Shown piece by piece: positions 1 through 7,620 of a stretch of 64,000 nucleotides of DNA. The notes beneath the pieces were generated by a model. That model saw only the letters and a program-made list of their open reading frames with translations, ran no database searches and was not told the DNA's origin. Origin of the DNA: Spirochaetia bacterium (GTDB taxonomy: Bacteria; Spirochaetota; Spirochaetia; Treponematales; Treponemataceae); assembly GCA_900769985.1 (NCBI GenBank), contig CAAGIS010000108.1, positions 1 to 64,000 of the forward strand, given 5' to 3'. The position numbers and the translations under genes were made by a program. Numbering within the stretch: position 1 is the stretch's first letter; the number at the start of each line of letters is the position of its first letter.

Positions 1-383
1 TAAGCAACAAGGTTTGTATCTGCTCCTGAATGAGGCTGAACATAAGCGTAGTCAGCACCAAAAAGTTCCATTGCTTCTTTTGCAGCCGTCATCTCTACAG
101 CATCTACATTGACACAGCCACCGTAGTAACGATGCTCAGGATAGCCTTCTGCGTATTTGTCTGTTAAAAGATTTCCCATTGCAGCCTGAACGCTAAGCGA
201 ACAGTAATTTTCTGAAGCAACAAGTTTAAGGTGGCTGCGCTGGTTTTCAAGTTCGTTTACGATGTCTGCAGCAATGTCAGGTCCGACAACAGAAACTTGC
301 TGGAGATTTGAAACGTAAGCTGTCATTGCAGCATTAGGTTTCCCGTTGCAATAATTAAGATAATTTTCTAAAGGTGTAGGCAT
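1..383 (-). CDS. glyA: Serine hydroxymethyltransferase, N-terminal part (cut by window edge)
   Basis: The reverse strand translates from an ATG at 383 into about 127 residues that run off the left edge. The sequence contains the SHMT core signature [17 protein letters not shown] followed by [17 protein letters not shown] and [12 protein letters not shown], which form part of the PLP/folate site of this family. The enzyme interconverts serine and glycine while charging tetrahydrofolate with a one-carbon unit, in the cytoplasm. About 50 residues precede the LVASEN motif, longer than in E. coli GlyA; this N-terminal extension looks native because it is in frame and is preceded by a GAGG ribosome site. 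It supplies glycine and one-carbon units for the purine genes purF and purD a few kb away, although it is transcribed in the opposite direction. Confidence 0.93.
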   Translation of the reverse strand, partial: MPTPLENYLNYCNGKPNAAMTAYVSNLQQVSVVGPDIAADIVNELENQRSHLKLVASENYCSLSVQAAMGNLLTDKYAEGYPEHRYYGGCVNVDAVEMTAAKEAMELFGADYAYVQPHSGADTNLVA

Positions 384-487
384 TGATTTTTCTACCTCGG
401 TTTGATTTTTTTTACATAGTAATAAATTTAGCCGATGTAATCAATGCTTGGATTTTAAAACTGAACTGCCGTTTTCTTAAGTTCAGC

Positions 488-1123
488 CTATTCTGTAATT
501 GAACTTTTTGGCCAGATGATGAGTGCCGTCAGGATTAAGAACAGGCCTGCAGGAACAAACCATACAAAGAAATTTACTCCGCAAATCCAGAGCGATTCGA
601 TAAATGCAGGAAAGCAGAGCGCCGTTAGGAAGACGAGAATGTTCAGTGCTGTTTGTGATGAATTTAATTTTACTGCAGAAAGTTTGTTCAGCAGAACGTG
701 AATGAAAATAAGCATTGCAAGGTAGAGCATCGGTTTTATGAAAATATGAAATGCTGAATATGGTTTGTCAATTTCAATAATCAGATACAGGTTGTAAGCG
801 CTGTAAAACGATGCAAGCAGAGGAAAGAAATACGATGTTCGTGCGTCAAGCGAATCTTTGCGTGTAAGCAAAAAGAACAGTCCGTAAATGACAAGCACCG
901 GAAGAAAAGTCTGAGTTATAAAATAATACAGGAAGTTAATTCCGAAATTTGCATCAGGCAGATAGTATGAACTGGAAAAAAGAATTTTAAAAGCAAGAAA
1001 AATTATTCCTGTAAACAGCCCAGCAAAAATTACAGGGAGAAAATGTTCACGGTTATTTTTTTCATTCTGAAAATAAAAAATTAAAACACTTACAGGCAGT
1101 AAAGCCAAAGAAAATAAAAGCAT
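488..1123 (-). CDS. Polytopic membrane protein, unknown function
   Basis: This 211-residue protein is strongly hydrophobic throughout, with about six membrane spans. Between the spans are short polar loops containing QNEKNNRE and TRKDSLDARTS. I do not recognise a family. It lies upstream of glyA on the same strand but with about 105 nt between them. A long structured repeat region separates it from purF, which is divergent. An overlapping plus-strand frame at 516-701 is a shadow. The reality of the gene rests on its length and its consistent membrane-protein composition. Confidence 0.7.
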   Translation of the reverse strand: MLLFSLALLPVSVLIFYFQNEKNNREHFLPVIFAGLFTGIIFLAFKILFSSSYYLPDANFGINFLYYFITQTFLPVLVIYGLFFLLTRKDSLDARTSYFFPLLASFYSAYNLYLIIEIDKPYSAFHIFIKPMLYLAMLIFIHVLLNKLSAVKLNSSQTALNILVFLTALCFPAFIESLWICGVNFFVWFVPAGLFLILTALIIWPKSSITE

Positions 1124-1139
1124 ATAATAATGGTACCAT

Positions 1140-1325
1140 ATGCGCGAGTAAATTTCAATTCCTCACAAGCATGGAAATAGCTCGCGCTACGAGAATTGCA
1201 TGAAGCAATTCTCTATGTGGCGTTCAGACTGTTGTAGTGGTAAATTTCTTATAGCGCAACCAATTCGCGCTACCAGACGTTCAGATTGTTGTAGTTGTAA
1301 ATTTCAACCGCGCAACCCCGCTCGC
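1140..1325 (-). repeat. Dispersed hairpin repeat, reverse orientation, two degenerate units
   Basis: In reverse complement this stretch carries the family consensus: CCACATAGAG, a hairpin, CGTAGCGCGAG, about 30 nt, then GAAATTTAC. The best hairpin is GAGAATTGC (1191-1199) with GCAATTCTC (1205-1213). A second unit around 1245-1325 keeps the TAGCGC and GAAATTTAC blocks but has lost the hairpin. Other members lie at 12.85, 19.30, 32.72, 38.27 and 43.08 kb. Confidence 0.8.
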
Positions 1326-1346
1326 GCCCTGCGCGGCGTCCAGGTT

Positions 1347-1469
1347 CTTAGGGCGGAGCCCTAAGTCGTGCTTGGGAAAGAGGGAGGTTTGGAGGGAGAG
1401 AACCCTCGCTGCGAAAGTAGAAGGGTTCTCTCCCTCCAAGAAGAGGGTTTAAGGGAGACCTCTCCCTTA
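1347..1469. repeat. Cluster of three strong hairpins in GC-rich spacer
   Basis: Three perfect inverted repeats follow one another: CTTAGGGC/GCCCTAAG (1347-1354 with 1358-1365), an 18-bp arm pair at 1389-1406 and 1422-1439 with a 15-nt loop, and TAAGGGAGA/TCTCCCTTA (1450-1458 with 1461-1469). The region is purine-rich and much richer in G+C than its surroundings, and no credible ORF covers it. It could be a structured RNA or another repeat element; nothing identifies which. Confidence 0.6.
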
Positions 1470-1482
1470 TAAAACCACCCTC

Positions 1483-1517
1483 GGAATATTCCATAAAAAC
1501 ATTTTTGCTGTTATAAT
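1483..1517 (+). promoter_or_regulatory. purF promoter with palindromic GGAATATTCC
   Basis: A perfect TATAAT at 1512-1517 lies 17 nt after TTCCAT (1489-1494), a weak -35. The palindrome GGAATATTCC at 1483-1492 overlaps the -35 and may be an operator. The predicted start near 1524 falls at the beginning of the structured leader. Confidence 0.55.
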
Positions 1518-1524
1518 TTCGAGG

Positions 1525-1571
1525 AAGTGCTGATTAACACTTGAAGCGATTACTCAGCACTATCATTTTTT
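1525..1571 (+). promoter_or_regulatory. purF leader with two mutually exclusive hairpins
   Basis: AGTGCTGA (1526-1533) can pair with TCAGCACT (1554-1561), followed closely by a T6 run, which resembles an intrinsic terminator. AAGTG (1525-1529) can instead pair with CACTT (1538-1542), which would break the first stem. This layout suggests attenuation or ligand control of purF, but it matches no riboswitch class that I know. Confidence 0.4.
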
Positions 1572-1586
1572 ACGAGGAATTAATAG

Positions 1587-3002
1587 ATGGGCGGAATTTT
1601 TGGTGTTGCTTCAAAAGAAGATTGTTCATTAGATTTATTTTTTGGCGTTGATTATCATTCTCATCTTGGTACAAGGAGAGGTGGGCTTGCGGTTGTCGGA
1701 AGTGATAATAAAATTCAGCGTTCAATTCATAATATACAGAATTCTCCGTTTCGCACAAAATTTGAAAAAGATATTGAAAATCTCCGTGGAAAACTTGGAA
1801 TTGGCTGTATAAGTGATTTTGAACCTCAGCCACTTCTTGTTCATTCTCATCTTGGAAGTTTTGCAATTACGACAGTCGGAATTGTTTCAAATAAAGATGA
1901 ACTTGTAAAGGAAATTCTAGAAACAGGTCATACCCACTTTCTTGAAATGAGTGGCGGCGAAATTAATCAGACAGAATTAATTATTGCGCTCATCAATCAG
2001 AAAAAAACAATTCTTGAGGGCATTCAATATGTTCAGCAGAAAATCAAAGGCTCGATGTCGATGCTCGTTATGACTTCTGAAGGAATTTACTGCGCGCGAG
2101 ACAGATTTGGACGAACTCCGGTTCAGATAGGACACAAAGACGGTGCGTTCTGCGCTTCTTTTGAAAATTTTGCATACGTAAATCTCGGTTATACAGATTA
2201 TTACGAACTGGGACCTGCAGAAATTGTTTATATGACTGCCGACGGAATAAAAACTTTGCAGGAACGCGGAAAGGAAATGAAAATCTGCACGTTCCTATGG
2301 ATTTATTATGGTTATCCGACTGCAAGTTACGAAGGAGTAAACGTTGAAACAATGCGCTATAACTGCGGAAAATATCTTGCGCGCCGTGATAAAGGTTCTG
2401 TTTTTCCTGATTCAATTGCAGGTGTCCCTGATTCCGGTACGGCGCATGCAATTGGTTATGCAAACGAATCTGGCATTCCGTTTTCGCGTCCGTTCATAAA
2501 ATACACTCCGACTTGGCCGCGTTCATTTATGCCGACAAATCAGGAACAGCGCAACTTGATTGCACACATGAAACTTATCCCTGTTCAGCCTTTGATAAAG
2601 GGAAAGAAAATACTTTTAATCGATGACTCAATTGTGCGCGGAACTCAGCTTCGTGAGACGACTGATTTTCTGTACAAAAGCGGCGCTGAAGAAGTTCACA
2701 TAAGGCCTGCGTGTCCGCCTTTAATTTACGGTTGTAAGTATTTGAATTTCAGCCGTTCAAAATCAGAGATGGATTTGATTACACGGCGGATTATAAAACA
2801 GTTTGAAGGCGAAAACGTTTCTGATGAAGTTCTTCAGAAATACTGCAATCCTGATTCTGCTGAATACGAACGCATGATAGAAGAAATGCGCAAGCAGCTT
2901 CATTTTACGACGTTAAGATTTCACCGTCTTGATGATATGCTCGATTCAACAGGGCTTGAACATTGCAAACTTTGCACTTACTGCTGGAACGGAAAGGAAT
3001 AG
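1587..3002 (+). CDS. purF: Amidophosphoribosyltransferase (PurF-like) lacking the N-terminal cysteine
   Basis: The 471-residue protein has an N-terminal class II glutamine amidotransferase (Ntn) domain and a C-terminal phosphoribosyltransferase domain with the PRPP-binding motif ILLIDDSIVRGTQLRE at about residues 341-356. PurF makes 5-phosphoribosylamine from PRPP and glutamine, the first step of purine synthesis; purD, the next step, is 1.6 kb downstream. PurF proteins normally begin M-C-G-I after which Met is removed and Cys1 attacks glutamine. Here the start is M-G-G-I-F-G, so the nucleophile is absent. The start is fixed by a good GAGGAA ribosome site and no in-frame alternative gives a cysteine. 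Cysteines near 382 and in the C-terminal CKLC (460-463) could be iron-sulfur ligands as in Bacillus PurF. It may use free ammonia or a partner glutaminase. Confidence 0.88.
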   Translation: MGGIFGVASKEDCSLDLFFGVDYHSHLGTRRGGLAVVGSDNKIQRSIHNIQNSPFRTKFEKDIENLRGKLGIGCISDFEPQPLLVHSHLGSFAITTVGIVSNKDELVKEILETGHTHFLEMSGGEINQTELIIALINQKKTILEGIQYVQQKIKGSMSMLVMTSEGIYCARDRFGRTPVQIGHKDGAFCASFENFAYVNLGYTDYYELGPAEIVYMTADGIKTLQERGKEMKICTFLWIYYGYPTASYEGVNVETMRYNCGKYLARRDKGSVFPDSIAGVPDSGTAHAIGYANESGIPFSRPFIKYTPTWPRSFMPTNQEQRNLIAHMKLIPVQPLIKGKKILLIDDSIVRGTQLRETTDFLYKSGAEEVHIRPACPPLIYGCKYLNFSRSKSEMDLITRRIIKQFEGENVSDEVLQKYCNPDSAEYERMIEEMRKQLHFTTLRFHRLDDMLDSTGLEHCKLCTYCWNGKE

Positions 3003-3010
3003 GAAATAAA

Positions 3011-3700
3011 TTATTTTTTTGCGATGAAATCTTTTGACAGTGAAAATGCTACTAAAAGCTGTCCTACATAATAGAAAACGTTGCTTACAACGGCAATTAT
3101 ATAGGCAGTTTTTTCCGGTATTAATCCTGACGGAAAAACATAAAACTGAAGCATAAAATCAGAAAGGGCAAAAAGCGCAATTCCGACAGGCATTGTTTTT
3201 GCCTGTACTGCTTTCCAGCGGAACGAATCAAAGCTTTTTATTACAACGCACGACAGCGCTAGAATGTAAACGACGACAGGAATCTTTAAATCTCCAAAGT
3301 TAAAAAACGGACAGTGAAAGTCAAATAAAAGTATGCTGAAAAATAAAATCCCGGCACCTATAAAAAAGTTTCTGCTATATTTTCTGTAATGACTGAATGA
3401 AAGAAAGTAAAAAGTTTGGGCGCTCACAAAAAGACAAAAGCCAATTACAAAATTCAACTCGATTACAATGTCAGCAATAAATGAAATCGTAATTCCCGCC
3501 ATGCAGAAAACTGCAAATTTTTTAAAAGTTTCGCTTTTCTGTTTGCAGCGGATAAGTGAATAAACTGCAAGGATTACAAAACAGGCACTTGCAGTTCCCT
3601 TAAAAAATACGGAAAGTCCATTGTTCCCTGCTATAAGAAAATAGTGATCAAAAAAAAGAGCACTTAGAGAAAGAATACCCAAAACAATACTTATTATCAT
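3011..3700 (-). CDS. YhhN/TMEM86-family membrane protein (lysoplasmalogenase-like)
   Basis: This is a 229-residue protein with about eight hydrophobic segments. The late motif GIALFALSDFMLQF and the spacing of the acidic residues fit the YhhN family, whose characterised members hydrolyse the vinyl-ether bond of lysoplasmalogens. Treponemes contain plasmalogen-type lipids, so the role is plausible but inferred. The gene converges on purF with 8 nt between them. A promoter GTACAA/ATTTTA, read on the minus strand as TTGTAC-N18-TAAAAT, ends 6 nt before the ATG, so the mRNA is probably leaderless. Confidence 0.75.
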   Translation of the reverse strand: MIISIVLGILSLSALFFDHYFLIAGNNGLSVFFKGTASACFVILAVYSLIRCKQKSETFKKFAVFCMAGITISFIADIVIELNFVIGFCLFVSAQTFYFLSFSHYRKYSRNFFIGAGILFFSILLFDFHCPFFNFGDLKIPVVVYILALSCVVIKSFDSFRWKAVQAKTMPVGIALFALSDFMLQFYVFPSGLIPEKTAYIIAVVSNVFYYVGQLLVAFSLSKDFIAKK

Positions 3701-3706
3701 AACTGT

Positions 3707-3736
3707 ATTTTATCAAATAAAACAAAAAATGTACAA
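3707..3736 (-). promoter_or_regulatory. Sigma-70-type promoter 6 nt from ATG (YhhN gene)
   Basis: On the minus strand TTGTAC (3731-3736), an 18-nt spacer and TAAAAT (3707-3712) are followed after 6 nt by the ATG at 3700. No Shine-Dalgarno is present, which is consistent with a leaderless transcript. Confidence 0.5.
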
Positions 3737-3788
3737 TTTATTTTATGCAAAAGTTTTTATTCGTGTTTAAAATGCGGCGCGCATTTGA

Positions 3789-3817
3789 TTGTCATTTTTT
3801 TTATTTTTTGCAATAAT
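3789..3817 (+). promoter_or_regulatory. Sigma-70-type promoter 7 nt from ATG (thioesterase gene)
   Basis: TTGTCA (3789-3794), 17 nt, AATAAT (3812-3817), then 7 nt to the ATG at 3825. The TTG that would extend the reading frame upstream is the -35 box, which argues against the longer start. Confidence 0.5.
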
Positions 3818-3824
3818 TTGCATT

Positions 3825-4544
3825 ATGTTTGTAGATTTTAATTATCAGCCGATTATCGAAGATTTTAACAAAAACGGAACTTTGAAATTAGAAGCAATTT
3901 TAAAGGTTTTGGAAAATTCCGGCAATGTTCATTCTGATACTGCAGGAGATAATAATCTTGTGCGCAGTCAGAACAGAATAGCATGGGTTTTGACTGACTG
4001 GAAAATTCAGATAAAAGAATATCCTGTTTATAATGATAAAATCGTTGCAAAGACATGGAGCCAGAAAGTAACGCAAGTTTTCAATGTGTTCCGTGATTTT
4101 GAACTTTATGCAAGCGGCAGGATTGCTGCAATAGGAACGACACGCTGGGTTGCTCTTGATCTTGAAACTTCAAGACTTTGCAAAATTGAGCCGTCTTTAA
4201 TTGAACGCTATGAACCGGAGGATAAGGCTGTTTTTGAAGATTCAAAACTTGAAAAAATTCCTGTCCCGGAAAAATTTGACAGCGAAACGCTTCTTCAAAT
4301 CAGAAGGTCTGACATAGATTTTAATGACCACGTTCACAATCTGACTTACATCGATTATGCAATGGAAGCGCTCCCTAATGATATTTATGCAAAGCAGAAT
4401 TTTAAGGAATTGCGCATAACTTATAAAAATCCCGTAAGGGCAGGCGAGAAGATTACTGCAAAATATGCATGTCTTTCGGACAGCCACATAGTCTTTGTCT
4501 ATAATTCCGACGGAGATTTAAAGACTCAAATTATGTTGAAATAA
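3825..4544 (+). CDS. Acyl-ACP thioesterase (FatA/FatB-like)
   Basis: From the ATG at 3825 the product is 239 residues, the usual size for bacterial acyl-ACP thioesterases. It has two hot-dog domains. The first contains WVLTDWKIQIKEYP and the second begins at the family motif RRSDIDFNDHVHNLTYIDYA, where plant enzymes have RRSDLDINGHVNN. It should release free fatty acids from acyl carrier protein in the cytoplasm. An upstream TTG at 3789 would add 12 hydrophobic residues but coincides with the promoter -35 box, so I prefer 3825. There is no ribosome site before it. purD follows 26 nt downstream but has its own promoter. Confidence 0.85.
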   Translation: MFVDFNYQPIIEDFNKNGTLKLEAILKVLENSGNVHSDTAGDNNLVRSQNRIAWVLTDWKIQIKEYPVYNDKIVAKTWSQKVTQVFNVFRDFELYASGRIAAIGTTRWVALDLETSRLCKIEPSLIERYEPEDKAVFEDSKLEKIPVPEKFDSETLLQIRRSDIDFNDHVHNLTYIDYAMEALPNDIYAKQNFKELRITYKNPVRAGEKITAKYACLSDSHIVFVYNSDGDLKTQIMLK

Positions 4545-4564
4545 CCGTTTTTTTCCATTAAGAT
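4536..4564 (+). promoter_or_regulatory. purD promoter 6 nt from ATG
   Basis: TTGAAA (4536-4541), 17 nt, TAAGAT (4559-4564), then 6 nt to the purD ATG. The -35 box overlaps the last codons of the thioesterase gene. No ribosome site is visible. Confidence 0.5.
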
Positions 4565-4570
4565 AAAGCC

Positions 4571-5905
4571 ATGGTTAAAGTAATGGTAGTTGGCTCTGGT
4601 GGTCGTGAACACACTATTGCCTGGAAACTTGCTCAAAGTTCATCTGTAGACGAAGTGATTTGTGTGCCGGGAAACGGTGGCACTGCTAATGAAAGAAAGT
4701 GCCGTAACATTCCCCTTTCAGAAGGCTCATATATTGAAATTGCAAAAAGAGAAAACTGTTCTTTTGCTGTTATAGGTCCAGAAGATCCTCTTGCAGAAGG
4801 TCTTGCAGATTCTTTCTGGAATGAAGGAATTCCTTGTGTCGGACCAAAAAAAGATGCAGCCCGGCTTGAAGCAAGCAAAGATTTTGCAAAAGAATTTATG
4901 CAGAAATATAATGTTGCATGTCCGTCAAGCAGGACTTTTTGCGATGAAAAAGCTGCCCGTGATTACGTAGAATCTCACGGTGCTCCTGTCGTAATAAAAG
5001 CCGACGGGCTTGCTGCTGGTAAAGGTGTTGTCGTAGCTGCTACTGTAACTCAGGCTCAGGAAGCAATTACTGATATTATGATTTCTGGACGGGTAGGTAA
5101 TGCCGGAAAAAAAATCGTCATCGAAGATTATCTTGAAGGTGTAGAAATTTCCATTCTTTCTGCAGTTTCTGTTACTCAAGAATTTTCTGCAGAAAACAAG
5201 TCAGTAATCATTCCGTTTTTACCTGCGCGTGATCATAAACGTCTTTGTGATGGTGCAAAAGGTCCTAATACAGGCGGGATGGGCGCTGTAACTCCTCTTG
5301 ATGACGTAACTCCTGAAATTATGGAACAGTTTAAAAAAGATATTCTTGAACCGACTTTAAAAGGTCTTGTCAGCGAAAAATTTGATTACCGCGGTTTTAT
5401 TTTCTTTGGCGTAATGATTACAAAAGACGGTCCTAAGCTGCTTGAATATAACGTACGTCTTGGCGACCCGGAAACGCAGGTTGTACTTCCGATGATGGAT
5501 TTTGATTTTGCAGATATGTGCCGTGCAATAATGAGCGGAACTCTCAAAGACTTTGATTTCCAATGGAAAAAGGGATATGCCGTAGCTCCTGTTGCAGTTT
5601 CTGGCGGTTATCCTGCTGAATATAAAAAAGGAATGAAAATTTCTGTTGACAGTGTTGTAAGGGAAATGTCTGGTTGTAAAATCTTTATTGCCGGGGCAAT
5701 AGAAGACAGACGTGCAAACGGAATGTATCAGGGAAGTTCGTTGATTACAAACGGCGGAAGGGTGCTCGCTGCCTGTGCGGTTGCAGATACTTTTAATTCT
5801 GCATGGGAAAATGCTTACAGTCTTTTGAAGTGCATTAAATTTGACGGAATGTTCTATAGAAAAGACATCGGGCTTCCTGGTGCAGCAGAAAGCGGAAAAT
5901 TATAA
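4571..5905 (+). CDS. purD: Phosphoribosylamine--glycine ligase (GARS)
   Basis: This is a full-length 444-residue ATP-grasp enzyme that joins glycine to phosphoribosylamine, step two of purine synthesis. The N-terminal motif VMVVGSGGREHTIAWKL is diagnostic. The ATP-grasp part contains KADGLAAGKGVVVA, GPNTGGMGAVTP and EYNVRLGDPETQVVLP, all typical of PurD. It takes the unstable product of PurF, encoded 1.6 kb upstream. The ATG has no Shine-Dalgarno and lies 6 nt after a -10 box. The GH5 gene begins only about 20 nt after the stop, and could be co-transcribed although its function is unrelated. Confidence 0.96.
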   Translation: MVKVMVVGSGGREHTIAWKLAQSSSVDEVICVPGNGGTANERKCRNIPLSEGSYIEIAKRENCSFAVIGPEDPLAEGLADSFWNEGIPCVGPKKDAARLEASKDFAKEFMQKYNVACPSSRTFCDEKAARDYVESHGAPVVIKADGLAAGKGVVVAATVTQAQEAITDIMISGRVGNAGKKIVIEDYLEGVEISILSAVSVTQEFSAENKSVIIPFLPARDHKRLCDGAKGPNTGGMGAVTPLDDVTPEIMEQFKKDILEPTLKGLVSEKFDYRGFIFFGVMITKDGPKLLEYNVRLGDPETQVVLPMMDFDFADMCRAIMSGTLKDFDFQWKKGYAVAPVAVSGGYPAEYKKGMKISVDSVVREMSGCKIFIAGAIEDRRANGMYQGSSLITNGGRVLAACAVADTFNSAWENAYSLLKCIKFDGMFYRKDIGLPGAAESGKL

Positions 5906-5925
5906 TTTTGGAATCTTTTTATTGC

Positions 5926-7608
5926 ATGACGGCAAAACTTTTCAAAGGCTTGTTTTCCGCAGTTGCATTCATTGTAATGTCAGTTAATTGCGCGGCATAT
6001 TCAGGTCCAAAGGTTGAAAAAAAATTACCTTACTCAAAAGGCTTGAATTTTAGTGAATGGCTGGAACCTGTTCTCGGTTTTATTGACGGACATTTTAATT
6101 CTTACGGCAAGCAGGACTTTATTGACATCAAGAATATGGGAGTCGAAGTTGTCAGAATCCCGGTACACTTTGATACGTTCAGTTCAGGAAAGCCTGACTA
6201 CATTGTGCCTGACACTTTGTGGAATAAACTTGACAGTGCAGTTGATTGGTGTGAAGAACTTAAAATGTATGTCATCATTGACTTTCACAATGACTGCAAC
6301 GGAAATTCTAAAACACCAGCCGATATCGAAAAACGGCTTGAAAAAATCTGGCCTCAAATTGCAGGACGCTACAAAGACAGAAGTGAATACGTAATCTACG
6401 AAGTAATGAATGAACCTCACGGAATTGACTGTAAAAAGTGGGGAAAAATTCAGGGCAACATGATTAAACTTATCCGCCAGATTGATAAAAAACATTCAAT
6501 TATAGTCGGTGCTGCTGACTGGAATTCAGTTCATGAACTTATAAAACTTCCGATGTATGATGATGATAATCTAATTTATAACTATCACGAATATTCACCA
6601 TTCCTTTTTACTCATCAAGGTGCAAGCTGGTCGAATGACGTAAAACGAATTACGGGAGTTCCATTTCCTTACGACAAAAATAAAATGCCGCCTCTTCCTG
6701 CAGATGCAACTCCTGGCGAAAAGTTGATTTACAATAACTACCCGGTTGAGTCATTGGAAGAAAAACTTGTTGAACCGCTTGATAAGGCTGTTGAGTTTGT
6801 AAATAAAAGACATGCTGCCCTTATGAGCAATGAGTTTGGTGTTTACATGGAATATGCAGAGCCAGAAGAAAGAGTTAACTGGTACAGAATCAAAGGCGGT
6901 TATCTTGATGACAGAAATATCTGCCGTGTAAGTTGGGATTACCGCGGAGGTTTTGGTGTATTCAATAAAGGCAGCGCTGCAATATTTCCTCAGGATCTTA
7001 ATGTTGAACTTATAAAAGCAATGGGCTATCGCGTACCTTCTGCAACCGGCACGACATGGTTTCAGAATGCACAGAAAAATAATTCTTACATAATTTATAA
7101 AGACGGAATAGCAGAAAAAATTTTATTCAATAGCTGGATTCCGGAAGCAGGCAATGAATGTTCATTGTACAAAAAAGATTCTGCAGACGAAGAGTCTTAC
7201 ATTTATGTTTCAAAAGCTGACAAATACAGAGTTCTTCAATTCCAGTTTGGCAGCAGTTGTGATTTTGCATCTTTAGTAGAATCCGGTGCAAGCCTTGAGT
7301 TTGAAATAAGGCATAAGGAACCGAATTTTAAAATGAGCATTTACTTTACAGATTCTGAAAAAAGCGGGCTTCCATGGCGGGCAGGAATTTTCCCGACTGT
7401 AAAAGATGTCCCTGCAGATGGTCAGTGGCACAAAGTAAAAATTCCTTTGAGTCAGTTTAATGACTTTGGTGCATGGGACAACTATAATCAGAAATGGCAC
7501 AACTCTCAAGGCAAATTTATATGGACTGATGTAGCAAACCTTACTTTTGATACTGCAGACAGTACAATTACAAAAGGCCTTGGCATAAAGAATATTGTAA
7601 TTAAATAA
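5926..7608 (+). CDS. Secreted GH5 glycoside hydrolase (cellulase-like) with C-terminal carbohydrate-binding-like domain
   Basis: From the ATG at 5926 there are 560 residues, beginning with a signal peptide (KLFKGLFSAVAFIVMSVNC) that ends near residue 25. The catalytic TIM barrel spans about residues 40-370. It has the acid/base glutamate in YEVMNEPHG (E163) and the nucleophile in LMSNEFGVY (E303), with a conserved late Trp in RVSWDYRGGFGVF. Residues about 400-560 form a separate beta-rich domain resembling family 11-like binding modules. The enzyme should cleave beta-glucan or mannan chains outside the cytoplasmic membrane, which fits a plant-fibre niche. A TTG at 5908 would extend the frame by six residues but leaves a poorer signal peptide. 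Confidence 0.87.
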   Translation: MTAKLFKGLFSAVAFIVMSVNCAAYSGPKVEKKLPYSKGLNFSEWLEPVLGFIDGHFNSYGKQDFIDIKNMGVEVVRIPVHFDTFSSGKPDYIVPDTLWNKLDSAVDWCEELKMYVIIDFHNDCNGNSKTPADIEKRLEKIWPQIAGRYKDRSEYVIYEVMNEPHGIDCKKWGKIQGNMIKLIRQIDKKHSIIVGAADWNSVHELIKLPMYDDDNLIYNYHEYSPFLFTHQGASWSNDVKRITGVPFPYDKNKMPPLPADATPGEKLIYNNYPVESLEEKLVEPLDKAVEFVNKRHAALMSNEFGVYMEYAEPEERVNWYRIKGGYLDDRNICRVSWDYRGGFGVFNKGSAAIFPQDLNVELIKAMGYRVPSATGTTWFQNAQKNNSYIIYKDGIAEKILFNSWIPEAGNECSLYKKDSADEESYIYVSKADKYRVLQFQFGSSCDFASLVESGASLEFEIRHKEPNFKMSIYFTDSEKSGLPWRAGIFPTVKDVPADGQWHKVKIPLSQFNDFGAWDNYNQKWHNSQGKFIWTDVANLTFDTADSTITKGLGIKNIVIK

Positions 7609-7620
7609 TTTTTATGCTGA

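Noticed and set aside
3789..3824. TTG start extending the thioesterase by 12 residues
   Set aside because: The TTG is the -35 box of a well-placed promoter whose start falls at the ATG 3825.
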